Origin: CADCUY01 sp964242735
GTDB taxonomy: Bacteria > Actinomycetota > Actinomycetes > Actinomycetales > Quadrisphaeraceae
Direction: 5' to 3'
DNA: 64,000 nt
Assembly: GCA_964242735.1 (NCBI GenBank)
Contig: CAXTAK010000006.1
Location: 1 to 64,000 of the forward strand
The position numbers and the translations under genes are program-made. Shown here in pieces: positions 8,958-16,554 of this stretch (its first letter is position 1; each line of letters starts with the position of its first letter). The notes beneath the pieces are model-generated. The model saw nothing but the letters and a program-made list of their open reading frames with translations. It ran no database searches and was not told where the DNA came from.

Positions 8958-9688
8958 ATGACCACGCTCGGCGTGGTGAGCGCTGCGCTGCTCACCTCCC
9001 AGCTCGGCTCCGCCGACCTGCTCACGACGCTGCGCATCGCGTCGCCCGGCTGGCTCGCGGTGGCCGTGCTCGCCTCGCTCGGGCCCTTCGTGGGAGCCGC
9101 CACCCGCCTCGCCGCCTCCACCCCGGCCGGGTGCCGCTCGGCCGCACGATCGCCGTCCAGGTCACCTCCAGCTGCGCGAGCGCCGTGCTGCCCCCGACGG
9201 TCGGGCAGCTCGCCCTCGACGCGCGGTTCGTGCACCGCCTCGGCCACAGCACCGCGTCGGTCACCGCCGGCGTCGGCCTCACCCAGGTCGCGAGCCTGTC
9301 CACCACCCTCGTCCTGCTCGCCGCCGCGGTCACCGCCACCGGGACCGCTCTGACGCTGACCGGCACGACCGCGACCGTGGCCGTCGTCCTCCTCCTGGTG
9401 CTCGCCGCCGCCGCCCGCTCGCTGCGCGGGACCGGTCCCCGGCTCGGCGAGGTGGTGCGGCAACCATCACGGCTCGCCGCCGGCATCGGCGGGTGCCCGC
9501 TCGTCACCGGGGGCTGCGTCGTCGCGCTCGACGCCTCGCTCCGCGCCCTCGGGGTCGACCTGCCGCTGACGCACACCGCCGTCGTGGACCTGGCCGGCAG
9601 CGCGCTGGGCTCGGCAGCGCCCACCCCCGGCGGCACCGGAGCCGTCGAGGCCGCCATGACCGTCCTGCGCCGCCGGGCCGTGGTGTGA
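8958..9688 (+). pseudogene. lysylphosphatidylglycerol synthase/flippase-like membrane protein, broken
   Basis: The first part, from ATG 8958, reads GSADLLTTLRIASPGWLAVA. Near 9117-9123 the homology moves to the next frame, which continues VPLGRTIAVQVTSS and PTVGQLALDARFVHRLGHST. Together they match the transmembrane flippase domain (UPF0104/MprF N-terminal type). The conserved C-terminal segment PGGTGAVEAAM is present, but a stop follows ten residues later, so the last helices are missing. At least one frameshift and a truncation make function unlikely. It opens a stretch of decayed genes that runs to about 11.8 kb. Confidence 0.6.
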
Positions 9689-9734
9689 CCGGAGACGGCC
9701 GCCGCGCTGTGGTCCCGGGTGCCGGCGGATCCGC

Positions 9735-10010
9735 GGTCCCGGTGATCCTCGCCGCTGGGTCGTCCGGTGGGTGCTCCACCCAGCGCCTCGCAGCCGGGCT
9801 GCACCGGCGCGGTCACGACGTGCACGCCGTCGCGGCCTCGGGCAGCGTCCGCAGCCACGTGGCGCACCGGGCGGGCACCACCGAGCACCGGGTGCGGTCG
9901 CTGTCGATGCCCGGGCACCCCGGCTCCCGCTTCGCCCCCGTCGGGGTCCACCGGCGCGTGCGCGTCGCGGGCGTCGGCCACCCGGCGTCCGAGGCCCTGC
10001 GCCGTCCACG
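9735..10010 (+). pseudogene. possible GT4 glycosyltransferase N-terminal remnant
   Basis: The plus-strand frame contains LAAGLHRRGHDVHAVA and VRSLSMPGHPGSRFAP. These resemble the first Rossmann strand-helix and the 'lPlPgyp' loop of GDP-mannose-dependent GT4 mannosyltransferases. Beyond about 10010 the frame turns into Arg/Pro/Ala-rich noise and no C-terminal domain follows. The resemblance is short and judged by eye, so this is tentative. The next 180 bases (10011-10190) hold nothing I recognise. Confidence 0.3.
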
Positions 10011-10190
10011 ACAGGTGCGGCCCGGCGCGGCTGGCGGCAGCAGGGCTGGTGGGAGCGGGGCCTTCGCCAGTGCCGAGCCCCGACCCTGGCGCCGCTCGGC
10101 AGCTCGGCGACGCCCGCGCGGAGACGGTGTGCGCCGGCCCACCCGTCGCCGCGACGGCGCTGCGCGAGCAGGCCTGCGCCGGAGCCGGCC

Positions 10191-10571
10191 CTACGACCAG
10201 GTCTTGGCGTGCGCCGCGAAGGACGCGGGATCGCTGTGCACGGGGATCACGCAGAGCAGGTGCCCACCGGGAGCGCGCAGCGTGCGGCACCCCTGCCAGG
10301 CCGACACCTCCTCGGCCCCGAGGGCCAGCAGCCGGGTGACCTCGGCGGGCGCGTCGTCGGTCTCGATGTCGAGGTGGTAGCGGGGTGGGTCGTCGACCGC
10401 CTGCACGGCGGTGACCAGACCGGGCACCGCGTCGCTGAGGGAGGTGAACTGCGGCTCTCCCGGCGGGTGTGCGAGGGCAGCGCCGAGCGCTGAGGACCAG
10501 AACTGCGCGCTCGCCTCCGCCTGGTCAGCTGGGGCGTCGATGAGCAGCGTCGACAGGCGGCTTCGGTGCAT
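10191..10571 (-). CDS. VOC/glyoxalase-like domain protein
   Basis: A 126-aa single-domain protein of the vicinal-oxygen-chelate fold. The phrases SAQFWSSALG, YHLDIETDD and LRAPGGHLLCVIPV match the repeating beta-alpha-beta-beta-beta units of the 'glyoxalase-like' actinobacterial group. The start at ATG 10569-10571 gives the expected length. It is an apparently intact gene among broken neighbours. The reaction and substrate are unknown, and proteins of this group are often annotated only by fold. Confidence 0.78.
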   Translation of the reverse strand: MHRSRLSTLLIDAPADQAEASAQFWSSALGAALAHPPGEPQFTSLSDAVPGLVTAVQAVDDPPRYHLDIETDDAPAEVTRLLALGAEEVSAWQGCRTLRAPGGHLLCVIPVHSDPASFAAHAKTWS

Positions 10572-10618
10572 GCCGGCGGACGCTACGCGCGTCGCCCGGT
10601 GCGCTGCGGCGGAGACGA

Positions 10619-10816
10619 TCAGGGGAGCCGGTCGGGCAGCGCGAACGCCGCGAACACGGCCGGGGTGTCCAGGAAGCTGGAGATCCCCGCGATGCCGTCG
10701 CCGCGCACGTCGAGGACCACGAGCGCCCACGGGCCGTGACCACCGGCGGCGTCGCGGCGGTGCTGCCCGGACGCCGGCTGAGCGTTCGCCGACGTCGCCA
10801 GCAGCGTGGCAGTCAT
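10619..10816 (-). pseudogene. C-terminal remnant of a SigJ-like sigma factor
   Basis: The last 55 residues contain QPASGQHRRD, ALVVLDVRGDGIAGISSFLD and FAAFALPDRLP. This is the SnoaL-like C-terminal tail found in extracytoplasmic-function sigma factors of the SigJ/TIGR02960 type. Sigma regions 2 and 4 are absent upstream, where a VOC gene remnant lies instead. It is therefore a tail fragment and not a working sigma factor. Confidence 0.55.
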
Positions 10817-10833
10817 GATCGACACCGCAGGGC

Positions 10834-11390
10834 TCACGCGACGAGCTGGAAGGGCGCGCCGGTCGGGTCGGTGGACCGCCCCACCCGCCCGGACTCCGTG
10901 TCGACGGGCGCCTCCACCACGCTGCCGCCGAGCTGGGCCACGCGGGCCGCGGCGGCGTCGGCGTCCTCGACCTGGACGTGCTCGGCCCCGTGCGCGGACG
11001 CCGCGTCGGTCGCCTCGAGGATCCCCGCCACCTGCTCGCCGTCCGGGCTCGCGACGGAGCAGCGCATGCCGGGAGCATCGCTGACCCTCCCGGTCTGCCA
11101 CCCGAAGACCTCGCGCACGAACGCGGGGGTGGCGGCGTGGTCGCGGGTCGCCAGCTCGAACCAGCTCGCCCGGCCGGGCTCGGCGAGGGTCGGCAGCCCT
11201 CGGTGGGTGCCGGGCTGCCACGGGCCGAAGACGGTCGCGGCGGGGTCGGCGACGACCGCCATCGCCCCCAGGTCGCGGATCTCCACGGCCGGCACTCACC
11301 CGGCGACGCGCTCGCCGCCGGCGGAGGAGTGGAGGTGGCCGCCGAGCTCGGGGTCGGGGCCTCCGGCGTCCCAGCCGAACGGGGCCGATC
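10834..11390 (-). pseudogene. two-domain VOC family protein, interrupted
   Basis: The second half (from 11295 to the stop at 10834) reads MAVVADPAATVFGPWQPG, then WFELATRD and FVREVFGWQTG. This is the linker plus second domain of the two-domain VOC proteins common in actinobacteria. Just upstream, in frame but before a TGA at 11296-11298, the sequence FGWDAGGPDPELGGHLHSS looks like the end of the first domain. The beginning of domain one is missing. Premature stop plus N-terminal loss indicates a pseudogene, although the 153-aa second domain could still be translated from GTG 11293-11295. Confidence 0.6.
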
Positions 11391-11836
11391 AGAGGGCGCA
11401 GCTGGTGGGCTGGTCGGAGGTGGACAGGTCGATCCGGACGGGGGCGCCGACGGGGACGGCGGTGCGCCGCAACTCATCGGTGCCGCGCCGCGCGCCTGCG
11501 GTGGCGGACGCCGGGGAGATGTACGCCCGGGGCTCCGACTTCGCCGGGTCCGGGCTGCGCGCCGGGGCCGCACACGCCGCCCGTCGGGCGGTCGAGCTGG
11601 GTGATGGTGACGCGTGGCGGTCGCTGGGCGACTCCCCGTCCGCGCTGGACCCGACGCGGACCCTGCTCACGGAGACGGGCTCGGTGATCACGCCCACGGG
11701 CGGCGCCCCGCGCCGGCACAGGATCGCTGGTGGGTGGGACGTCACACGTCACGCCTCGCTCCCCGAAGACCCCACGAGTGCGAGGTCCCGGAGTGCCGGC
11801 CTCGCGAGGACCCGCCTCGTGCCCGCGCCCGCCGGT
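11391..11836. other. stretch without a recognisable gene
   Basis: A minus-strand open frame (11389-11745, 118 codons) ends with VGAPVRIDLSTSDQPTSCAL, which has a protein-like look. The rest is Ser/Pro/Ala-rich and has no family I recognise. Given the decayed genes on its left, this is probably more debris upstream of the dhaK terminator region. Confidence 0.35.
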
Positions 11837-12832
11837 TCAGAACACCCGCACCGCCGCCTCCGCCGGCGCGGAGAGCAGCTGCGTCAGCTGCTCGTCCAGC
11901 TTCACCAGCGTCAACGACGCGCCCGCCATGTCGAGGGAGGTGCAGTACTCCCCCACGTAGCTGCGCCGCACGCTGATCCCCTTCCCGGCGAGGCGCTCGT
12001 GGGCGATGCCGTACAGCAGGTACAGCTCGCTGATCGGGGTGCCGCCGAGGCCGTTGACCATCAGGGCCACCTCGTCGCCCGCGGAGTACGGCAGGTCCTC
12101 CACGATCGGGTCGAGCAGCTTCGCGACGATCTCGTCCGCCGGCACGATCTTCTCCCGGCTGCGGCCCGGCTCCCCGTGGATGCCGACCCCGAGCTCGATC
12201 TCGTCGTCGGCGAGCTCGAACAGCGGCGAGCCCTTCGAGGGCGGGGTGCACGACGTCAGGGCCACGCCCATGGTGCGCGTGACGGCGTTGACGCGCTGGC
12301 CCAGGGCGACCAGCTCCTCCAGCGAGGCGCCCTCCTCAGCAGCGGCCCCGACCGCCTTGATGACGAAGAAGTTGCCGGCCACCCCGCGGCGCCCGACGGT
12401 GTAGGAGGAATCCTTCACCGCCACGTCGTCGTCGACCATCAGCGTGGCGATCTTGATGCCGTCGGCCTGCGCCATCTCCTGGCCCATGTCGAAGGCCATC
12501 CGGTCGCCGGTGTAGTTGTTGACGATGAGCAGCACCCCCGCGTCGGAGGCCATGAGCTTCGCCGTCTCGTAGACGTAGTCCGTGGGGGGCGCGGCGAAGA
12601 CGTCACCGGGGCACGCGGCGTCCAGCATGCCCGGACCGACGACCATCACGTGCGCCGGCTCGTGCCCGGACCCCGAGCCCTGCACGATCGAGACCTTCCC
12701 CGCCGCGGGCGCCCCCGTGCGGTGGATGAGGTTGAACTCCGGCACGTAGGTGAGGGTGTCGGGGTTGGCCAGCGCCAGGCCCTTGAGCATCTCGGGCACG
12801 AACTGCTGCGGGTCGTTGACGAACTTCTTCAC
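11837..12832 (-). CDS. dhaK: dihydroxyacetone kinase subunit DhaK
   Basis: A 331-aa substrate-binding subunit of the Dak kinase family. GSGSGHEPAH and FAAPPTDYVYE form the substrate pocket. The His that binds the ketone carbonyl covalently is in GVGIHGEPGR. GTG 12830-12832 is chosen because GGAGG lies five bases upstream; an alternative GTG is four codons earlier. It lies downstream of dhaL, an HAD phosphatase and an aldolase on the same strand. No dhaM phosphotransferase gene is nearby, so ATP or another donor is likely. The substrate could be dihydroxyacetone or a related ketose such as erythrulose; sequence alone does not decide. Confidence 0.92.
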   Translation of the reverse strand: MKKFVNDPQQFVPEMLKGLALANPDTLTYVPEFNLIHRTGAPAAGKVSIVQGSGSGHEPAHVMVVGPGMLDAACPGDVFAAPPTDYVYETAKLMASDAGVLLIVNNYTGDRMAFDMGQEMAQADGIKIATLMVDDDVAVKDSSYTVGRRGVAGNFFVIKAVGAAAEEGASLEELVALGQRVNAVTRTMGVALTSCTPPSKGSPLFELADDEIELGVGIHGEPGRSREKIVPADEIVAKLLDPIVEDLPYSAGDEVALMVNGLGGTPISELYLLYGIAHERLAGKGISVRRSYVGEYCTSLDMAGASLTLVKLDEQLTQLLSAPAEAAVRVF

Positions 12833-12916
12833 GGTGGCCTCCACGGCTGTGTGTCGGACGGGTCGGTGCGGGCAGGTGCGGGTAGGGCTCGGCGACGTGC
12901 TGGTGGCGGGCGGCGC

Positions 12917-13546
12917 TCAGGCCCGCTCGGCGGCGAGGGTCTCGGCGAGGACGGCGACGGCGGTGGCCCCGGCGTCCACCGACCCGACGCTGCGCTCCCC
13001 CGTGTAGCTGGCCCGCCCGCGCCGCGCCTGCAGCGTCGCCGTGGCATCGGCGGCCTCCCGGGCGGTCTGCGCGAACGCGGCGAACAGCGCCGGGACCCCG
13101 GCACCGGCGGCGACCTCGGCCTCGAGGCGGTCGGTCGCGGGCACGAGGGCGTCGAGGAGGGTCTTGTCGCCCAGGGCCGCCCCTCCCCGAGCGGCGATGC
13201 CCTCCGCGGCGGCGCGCAGCGCGGCCACCACGTCGGTGGCGGTGACCTCGGTGCCCTTCAGCACCCCACCCGCGCGCAGGAACGCGGTGCCCCAGATCGG
13301 CCCGGAGGTGCCCCCGACGCGGCTGGTGATCGTCATCGCGACCTTCTGGAGGAACGTGCCCGGATCGGTGCGGTCGTAGCCCTCCCAGTCGGCGAGCACC
13401 TTCTCGAAGCCGCGCGCGAGGGAGAACCCGAAGTCGCCGTCGCCGACGACGGCGTCCAGGTCGCAGAACTCCTGCTCCTTCGCCACGCAGGTGCGGGCGA
13501 CGGTGGCCACGACGCCCTCGACGTCGGTCAGTCCGGTGGGGCTCAC
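12917..13546 (-). CDS. dhaL: dihydroxyacetone kinase nucleotide-binding subunit DhaL
   Basis: A 209-aa all-helical nucleotide-binding subunit partnering DhaK. VVGDGDFGFSL carries the Asp residues that bind the magnesium-nucleotide. GGTSGPIWGTAFL, GDKTLLDAL and ASYTGERSVGSVDAGA are the other family signatures. GTG 13544-13546 has GGAGG seven bases upstream and overlaps the stop of the HAD gene by four bases. The dhaL-before-dhaK order and 84-base gap suggest one operon with the aldolase. Confidence 0.92.
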   Translation of the reverse strand: MSPTGLTDVEGVVATVARTCVAKEQEFCDLDAVVGDGDFGFSLARGFEKVLADWEGYDRTDPGTFLQKVAMTITSRVGGTSGPIWGTAFLRAGGVLKGTEVTATDVVAALRAAAEGIAARGGAALGDKTLLDALVPATDRLEAEVAAGAGVPALFAAFAQTAREAADATATLQARRGRASYTGERSVGSVDAGATAVAVLAETLAAERA

Positions 13547-14358
13547 GGGGTCTCCTCCGTCGGGGTGGGTGCTGGCGTCGTGGGGGCTGGGCGGTCGAGC
13601 ACCGCGGTGAGGTCCGCGAGGGTGAGCGCGGGGCCGGGGGTCACGCCCGCGTCGTCGGCGAGCACCCGCAGCGGTGGCCCCCCGACCTCCCCGAGGTCGG
13701 TGACCACCACCGAGGCGCCGGTGAAGTCCTCCTCGGCGGTGTAGCTGCTGACGGTGACCACGCACCGCAGCCCGGCGCTGCGGGCGGCGAGGAGCCCGTT
13801 GCGGCTGTCCTCGATCACGACGGCGTCCTCGGGCGCCGCGCCGAGGCGCTCCAGGGCGAGCAGGTAGATGTCGGGGGCCGGCTTCTTGGCCGCCACGACG
13901 TCCCCCGCCAGCACCGTGAACGACGCCGCACGGTCCGCGCCGACGGCGTGCTCGAGCACCGCGCGCACCGAGACCTCCGCCGACGTCGAGGCGACGGCCA
14001 GCTGCCACCCCGCCTCGGCGGCCTCCTCGACCAGGCGCGCGATGCCGGGGCGCGCGGGCATCGCCCCGCGGGCCACCGCCGCCGTGTAGTGCGCGGTCTT
14101 CGCCCGGTGCCACGCGGCCACGGCCTCGCGCTGGCCGGCGTCGTCCGCGGGCAGGCCGGCCTGCGCGACGAAGGCGGGTGTCAGCAGGGAGGCCATCCGC
14201 TCCTTCCCGCCGCCGATGCGCACCCGCTCCGCGTACTCCTCCTCGCTCCAGCGCACGGGCAGGTCGAACTCCTCGAAGGCGGCGTTGAACGCCGGCAGGT
14301 GCCCGTCGCGCTCGGTGTCGGCGAGGACCCCGTCGCAGTCGAGGATCAGGGCGGGCAC
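13543..14358 (-). CDS. HAD-IA family hydrolase (CbbY-like)
   Basis: A 271-aa haloacid-dehalogenase-type phosphatase or phosphomutase. Motif I is LILDCDGVLADTE, motif II is in VASTSAE, the motif III Lys is in VVAAKKPAPDIY and motif IV is VIEDSRNG. The nucleophile Asp sits at residue 7. The cap domain with RIGGGKERM resembles CbbY. About 35 Pro/Thr-rich residues form an extra C-terminal tail. It overlaps dhaL by four bases and starts one base after the aldolase stop, so it belongs to the sugar-phosphate operon. It probably acts on a sugar phosphate made or used by its neighbours. Confidence 0.88.
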   Translation of the reverse strand: MPALILDCDGVLADTERDGHLPAFNAAFEEFDLPVRWSEEEYAERVRIGGGKERMASLLTPAFVAQAGLPADDAGQREAVAAWHRAKTAHYTAAVARGAMPARPGIARLVEEAAEAGWQLAVASTSAEVSVRAVLEHAVGADRAASFTVLAGDVVAAKKPAPDIYLLALERLGAAPEDAVVIEDSRNGLLAARSAGLRCVVTVSSYTAEEDFTGASVVVTDLGEVGGPPLRVLADDAGVTPGPALTLADLTAVLDRPAPTTPAPTPTEETP

Positions 14359-14359
14359 C

Positions 14360-15217
14360 TCAGGCCCGCCCGGCGCTGCCGAAGGTGCCCGTGAGCCCCA
14401 CGACGAGGTCGACGACCTCGCCGCGGACGGCGGTGAAGAGCGACGGCGGGTCCCACTCCTGGTCGGCCTCGGCCTGGCGCAGGAACGCCAGCGACGACTG
14501 CATGTACAGCACCTTCAAGGCGGTGGAGATGTTCACCTTCGCGCAGCCGCGGGCGATGAGGTCGGTGAACTGCTCGTCGCTGAGCCCCGAGCCGCCGTGC
14601 AGGGCGATGGGCACCGGCTCAGCGGCGACGAGGTCGCTGACGCGCTGGGAGTCCAGGGAGGGAGCGGAGCGGTAGACCCCGTGGGCGTTGCCGATCGCCG
14701 GGGCGAACACGGCCACGCCGGTCTCGCGGACGAAGGCCACCGACACCTCCAGTGACTGGCGCGCGGACGCCTCGTCGGAGCCGACCCCGTCCTCCACCCC
14801 GGTGATGCCCTCGATCTCCCCCTCGACGTGCGCGCCGTACCGGCGGGCCTCGGCGACCACCTCCACGGTCTGGCGCTGGTTCTCGTCCACGGGGAGCTCG
14901 TGGGCGTCGAAGAGCACCGAGCCCCAGCCCTTCGCCAGGCACTCGCTGATCACCGCGCGGTCGGGGCAGTGGTCGAGGTGCAGGGCCACCGGCACCTCGA
15001 TGCCCGCCGTCATCGACGTCCACATCGCCATGAGGACGTCGGCGCCGATCGAGCGCACCGTCTTCACCGACGTCTGCACGATGACCGGGGAGCGGGCCTG
15101 CACCGCGCCCGCGAGCACAGCCTCGAGGGTGAGGTCGTTGAGGATGTTGACGGCGGGCACGCCGTAGCGCTCGGCGAAGGCGGGCCCGAGGATCTCGGGC
15201 AGGGGCACGACCGGCAC
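14360..15217 (-). CDS. class II ketose-bisphosphate aldolase
   Basis: A 285-aa zinc-dependent aldolase that should split a ketose (bis)phosphate into dihydroxyacetone phosphate and an aldehyde. VALHLDHCPD contains the catalytic Asp and a zinc-binding His. HVEGEIEGI, APAIGNAHGVY and IALHGGSGLSD are the remaining family motifs. GTG 15215-15217 follows GGAGG at a five-base gap. It is the first gene of the aldolase-HAD-dhaL-dhaK operon and divergent from a PfkB kinase. That neighbourhood suggests a specific ketose pathway and not general glycolysis. Confidence 0.9.
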   Translation of the reverse strand: MPVVPLPEILGPAFAERYGVPAVNILNDLTLEAVLAGAVQARSPVIVQTSVKTVRSIGADVLMAMWTSMTAGIEVPVALHLDHCPDRAVISECLAKGWGSVLFDAHELPVDENQRQTVEVVAEARRYGAHVEGEIEGITGVEDGVGSDEASARQSLEVSVAFVRETGVAVFAPAIGNAHGVYRSAPSLDSQRVSDLVAAEPVPIALHGGSGLSDEQFTDLIARGCAKVNISTALKVLYMQSSLAFLRQAEADQEWDPPSLFTAVRGEVVDLVVGLTGTFGSAGRA

Positions 15218-15252
15218 AGGACCTCCGTTGGTCGGGTGGAGCGGTGGCTCGC

Positions 15253-15282
15253 ACCCTAGGGACCCGGCGCACGCCGGGGCAA
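15253..15282 (-). promoter_or_regulatory. aldolase operon promoter with palindrome in the spacer
   Basis: On the minus strand TTGCCC (15282-15277), an 18-base spacer and TAGGGT (15258-15253) form a plausible promoter, with transcription starting about 30 bases before the aldolase GTG. A perfect dyad, CCCGGCG-CA-CGCCGGG (15263-15278), fills the spacer, a classical repressor-operator position. The regulator is not in the window. It may also affect the divergent PfkB gene. Confidence 0.42.
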
Positions 15283-15344
15283 GGCCACTGCCCGGCGGGT
15301 GCGGGTGAGCGCCCCGGTCGACCCGGGCGTCGGGGCCTGGGAGC

Positions 15345-16298
15345 GTGGTCGGGGTGGCGGGGGTGGCGGTGACCGGGGTGTTCGTCGGCCTGGCGACCCT
15401 CGACGTGGTGCACCGCGTGCAGCGGCTCCCCGGGCGCGACGAGAAGGTCACGGCGATCCGGCAGGACGTCGCCGCGGGCGGGCCGGCGACCGGGGCGGCG
15501 ATCACCTTCGCCGCGCTCGGCGGTCGCGCCACGCTCGTCACCGTCCTCGGGCGCTGCGCCGTCGCGGGCCTGGTGGCTGAGGAGCTGGGTGGGCGCGGGG
15601 TCGTGGTGGTCGACGTCGACCCCGGCTCGGCGGTGCCCGTGCCGGTCTCGGCGGTGGCCGTGGTCGAGGCCACGGGTGAGCGGAGCGTCACCTCCCCCGA
15701 CGCCGCGGGCCACGCCGTGCAGCTGTCACCGGCCGCGTTGGAGGCGCTGGGCGCGGCCGTGGCGGGGGCCGACGTGCTCCTGGTCGACGGGCACCACCCC
15801 GACCTCGCCCGCACCGCCGCTGCGGCCGCGCGGGCCGCGGGGGTGCCCGTGGTGCTGGACGCCGGGCGGTGGCGGCCCGTGATGGCCGACCTGCTGCCGC
15901 TGCTCGACGTCGCCGTGTGCTCGGCGGTCTTCCGCACCCCCGGTGCCGACGACGCGGAGGCCACGGCGCGGGCGGTGCGCGCCGCCGGCGTCGCCGTGGT
16001 GGTGACCACCGCCGGCCCCGAGCCGGTGCGGTGGTGGGACGGCGCCGCGTCGGGCGCCGTCGACGTGCCGCCCGTGCCGGCCGGGGTGGCCCGCGACACC
16101 CTCGGGGCCGGTGACGCCTTCCACGGGGCGTACGCGTGGGCGCTCGCCACCGGGCGGGGCACCGCGGCGGCGGTGGGGCTCGCCGCGCGGGTGGCCTCGC
16201 ACCGGGTCTCGGTCGTGGGGCCGCGGGCGTGGCTGGAGGACCTGCCCGGCGTCGCGGGCCGAGGGGTCACGACGCGCGGGGCCCCTCGGCCACGGTGA
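15345..16298 (+). CDS. PfkB/ribokinase family sugar kinase
   Basis: A 317-aa carbohydrate kinase. The N-terminal FVGLATLDVVHRV and AGGPATGAAITFAALGG match the substrate-binding strands of PfkB proteins. The C-terminal DTLGAGDAFHGAYAWAL is the signature with the catalytic Asp and anion-hole Gly residues. The start at GTG 15345 is the furthest upstream; GTG 15369 behind a G-run is also possible. Divergent from the aldolase operon, it would phosphorylate the sugar that the aldolase later cleaves. The specific sugar is unknown. Confidence 0.88.
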   Translation: MVGVAGVAVTGVFVGLATLDVVHRVQRLPGRDEKVTAIRQDVAAGGPATGAAITFAALGGRATLVTVLGRCAVAGLVAEELGGRGVVVVDVDPGSAVPVPVSAVAVVEATGERSVTSPDAAGHAVQLSPAALEALGAAVAGADVLLVDGHHPDLARTAAAAARAAGVPVVLDAGRWRPVMADLLPLLDVAVCSAVFRTPGADDAEATARAVRAAGVAVVVTTAGPEPVRWWDGAASGAVDVPPVPAGVARDTLGAGDAFHGAYAWALATGRGTAAAVGLAARVASHRVSVVGPRAWLEDLPGVAGRGVTTRGAPRPR

Positions 16299-16500
16299 GG
16301 CGGGGCAGGAAGAGCTGGGCGAGCGGCCCGATCGCCGGGGCGCACAGGACGGTCACGACGCCGAGGGCCCACCCGGTGGCGACCACGAGAACCTCGATGG
16401 CCGAGGAGGCGGGCAGCAGCGCGAGGGCGGCGTCGACGGTGACGCCGGTGTTGCCCGGCGAGGACGTCACGACCAGGGCCATGGAGAACCCGTAGAGCAC
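16267..16500 (-). CDS. small membrane protein or fragment of one
   Basis: A 77-aa minus-strand open frame starting LYGFSMALVVTSSPGNTG, with two hydrophobic segments and a short polar tail. It resembles the start of YczE/YitT-like membrane proteins but is far too short for them. No ribosome site precedes GTG 16498-16500, and the 3' end overlaps the convergent PfkB gene by 32 bases. It is probably a remnant. I cannot exclude a chance frame. Confidence 0.3.
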   Translation of the reverse strand: MLYGFSMALVVTSSPGNTGVTVDAALALLPASSAIEVLVVATGWALGVVTVLCAPAIGPLAQLFLPRLTVAEGPRAS

Positions 16501-16554
16501 CGGCCCGGTCGGCCGGCCCGGCCGTGGAGCCGGGACGGCCGGTCGACCCGGGTG

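Noticed and set aside
11389..11745. 118-codon minus-strand open frame
   Set aside because: Ser/Pro/Ala-rich with no motif and no ribosome site; only the last 20 residues look protein-like. It is treated as part of the decayed stretch.
10736..13744. A 1002-codon plus-strand open frame
   Set aside because: It runs antisense through dhaK, dhaL and several remnants, with Arg/Gly/His-rich composition and no recognisable domain. Long antisense frames are expected in DNA of this GC content.
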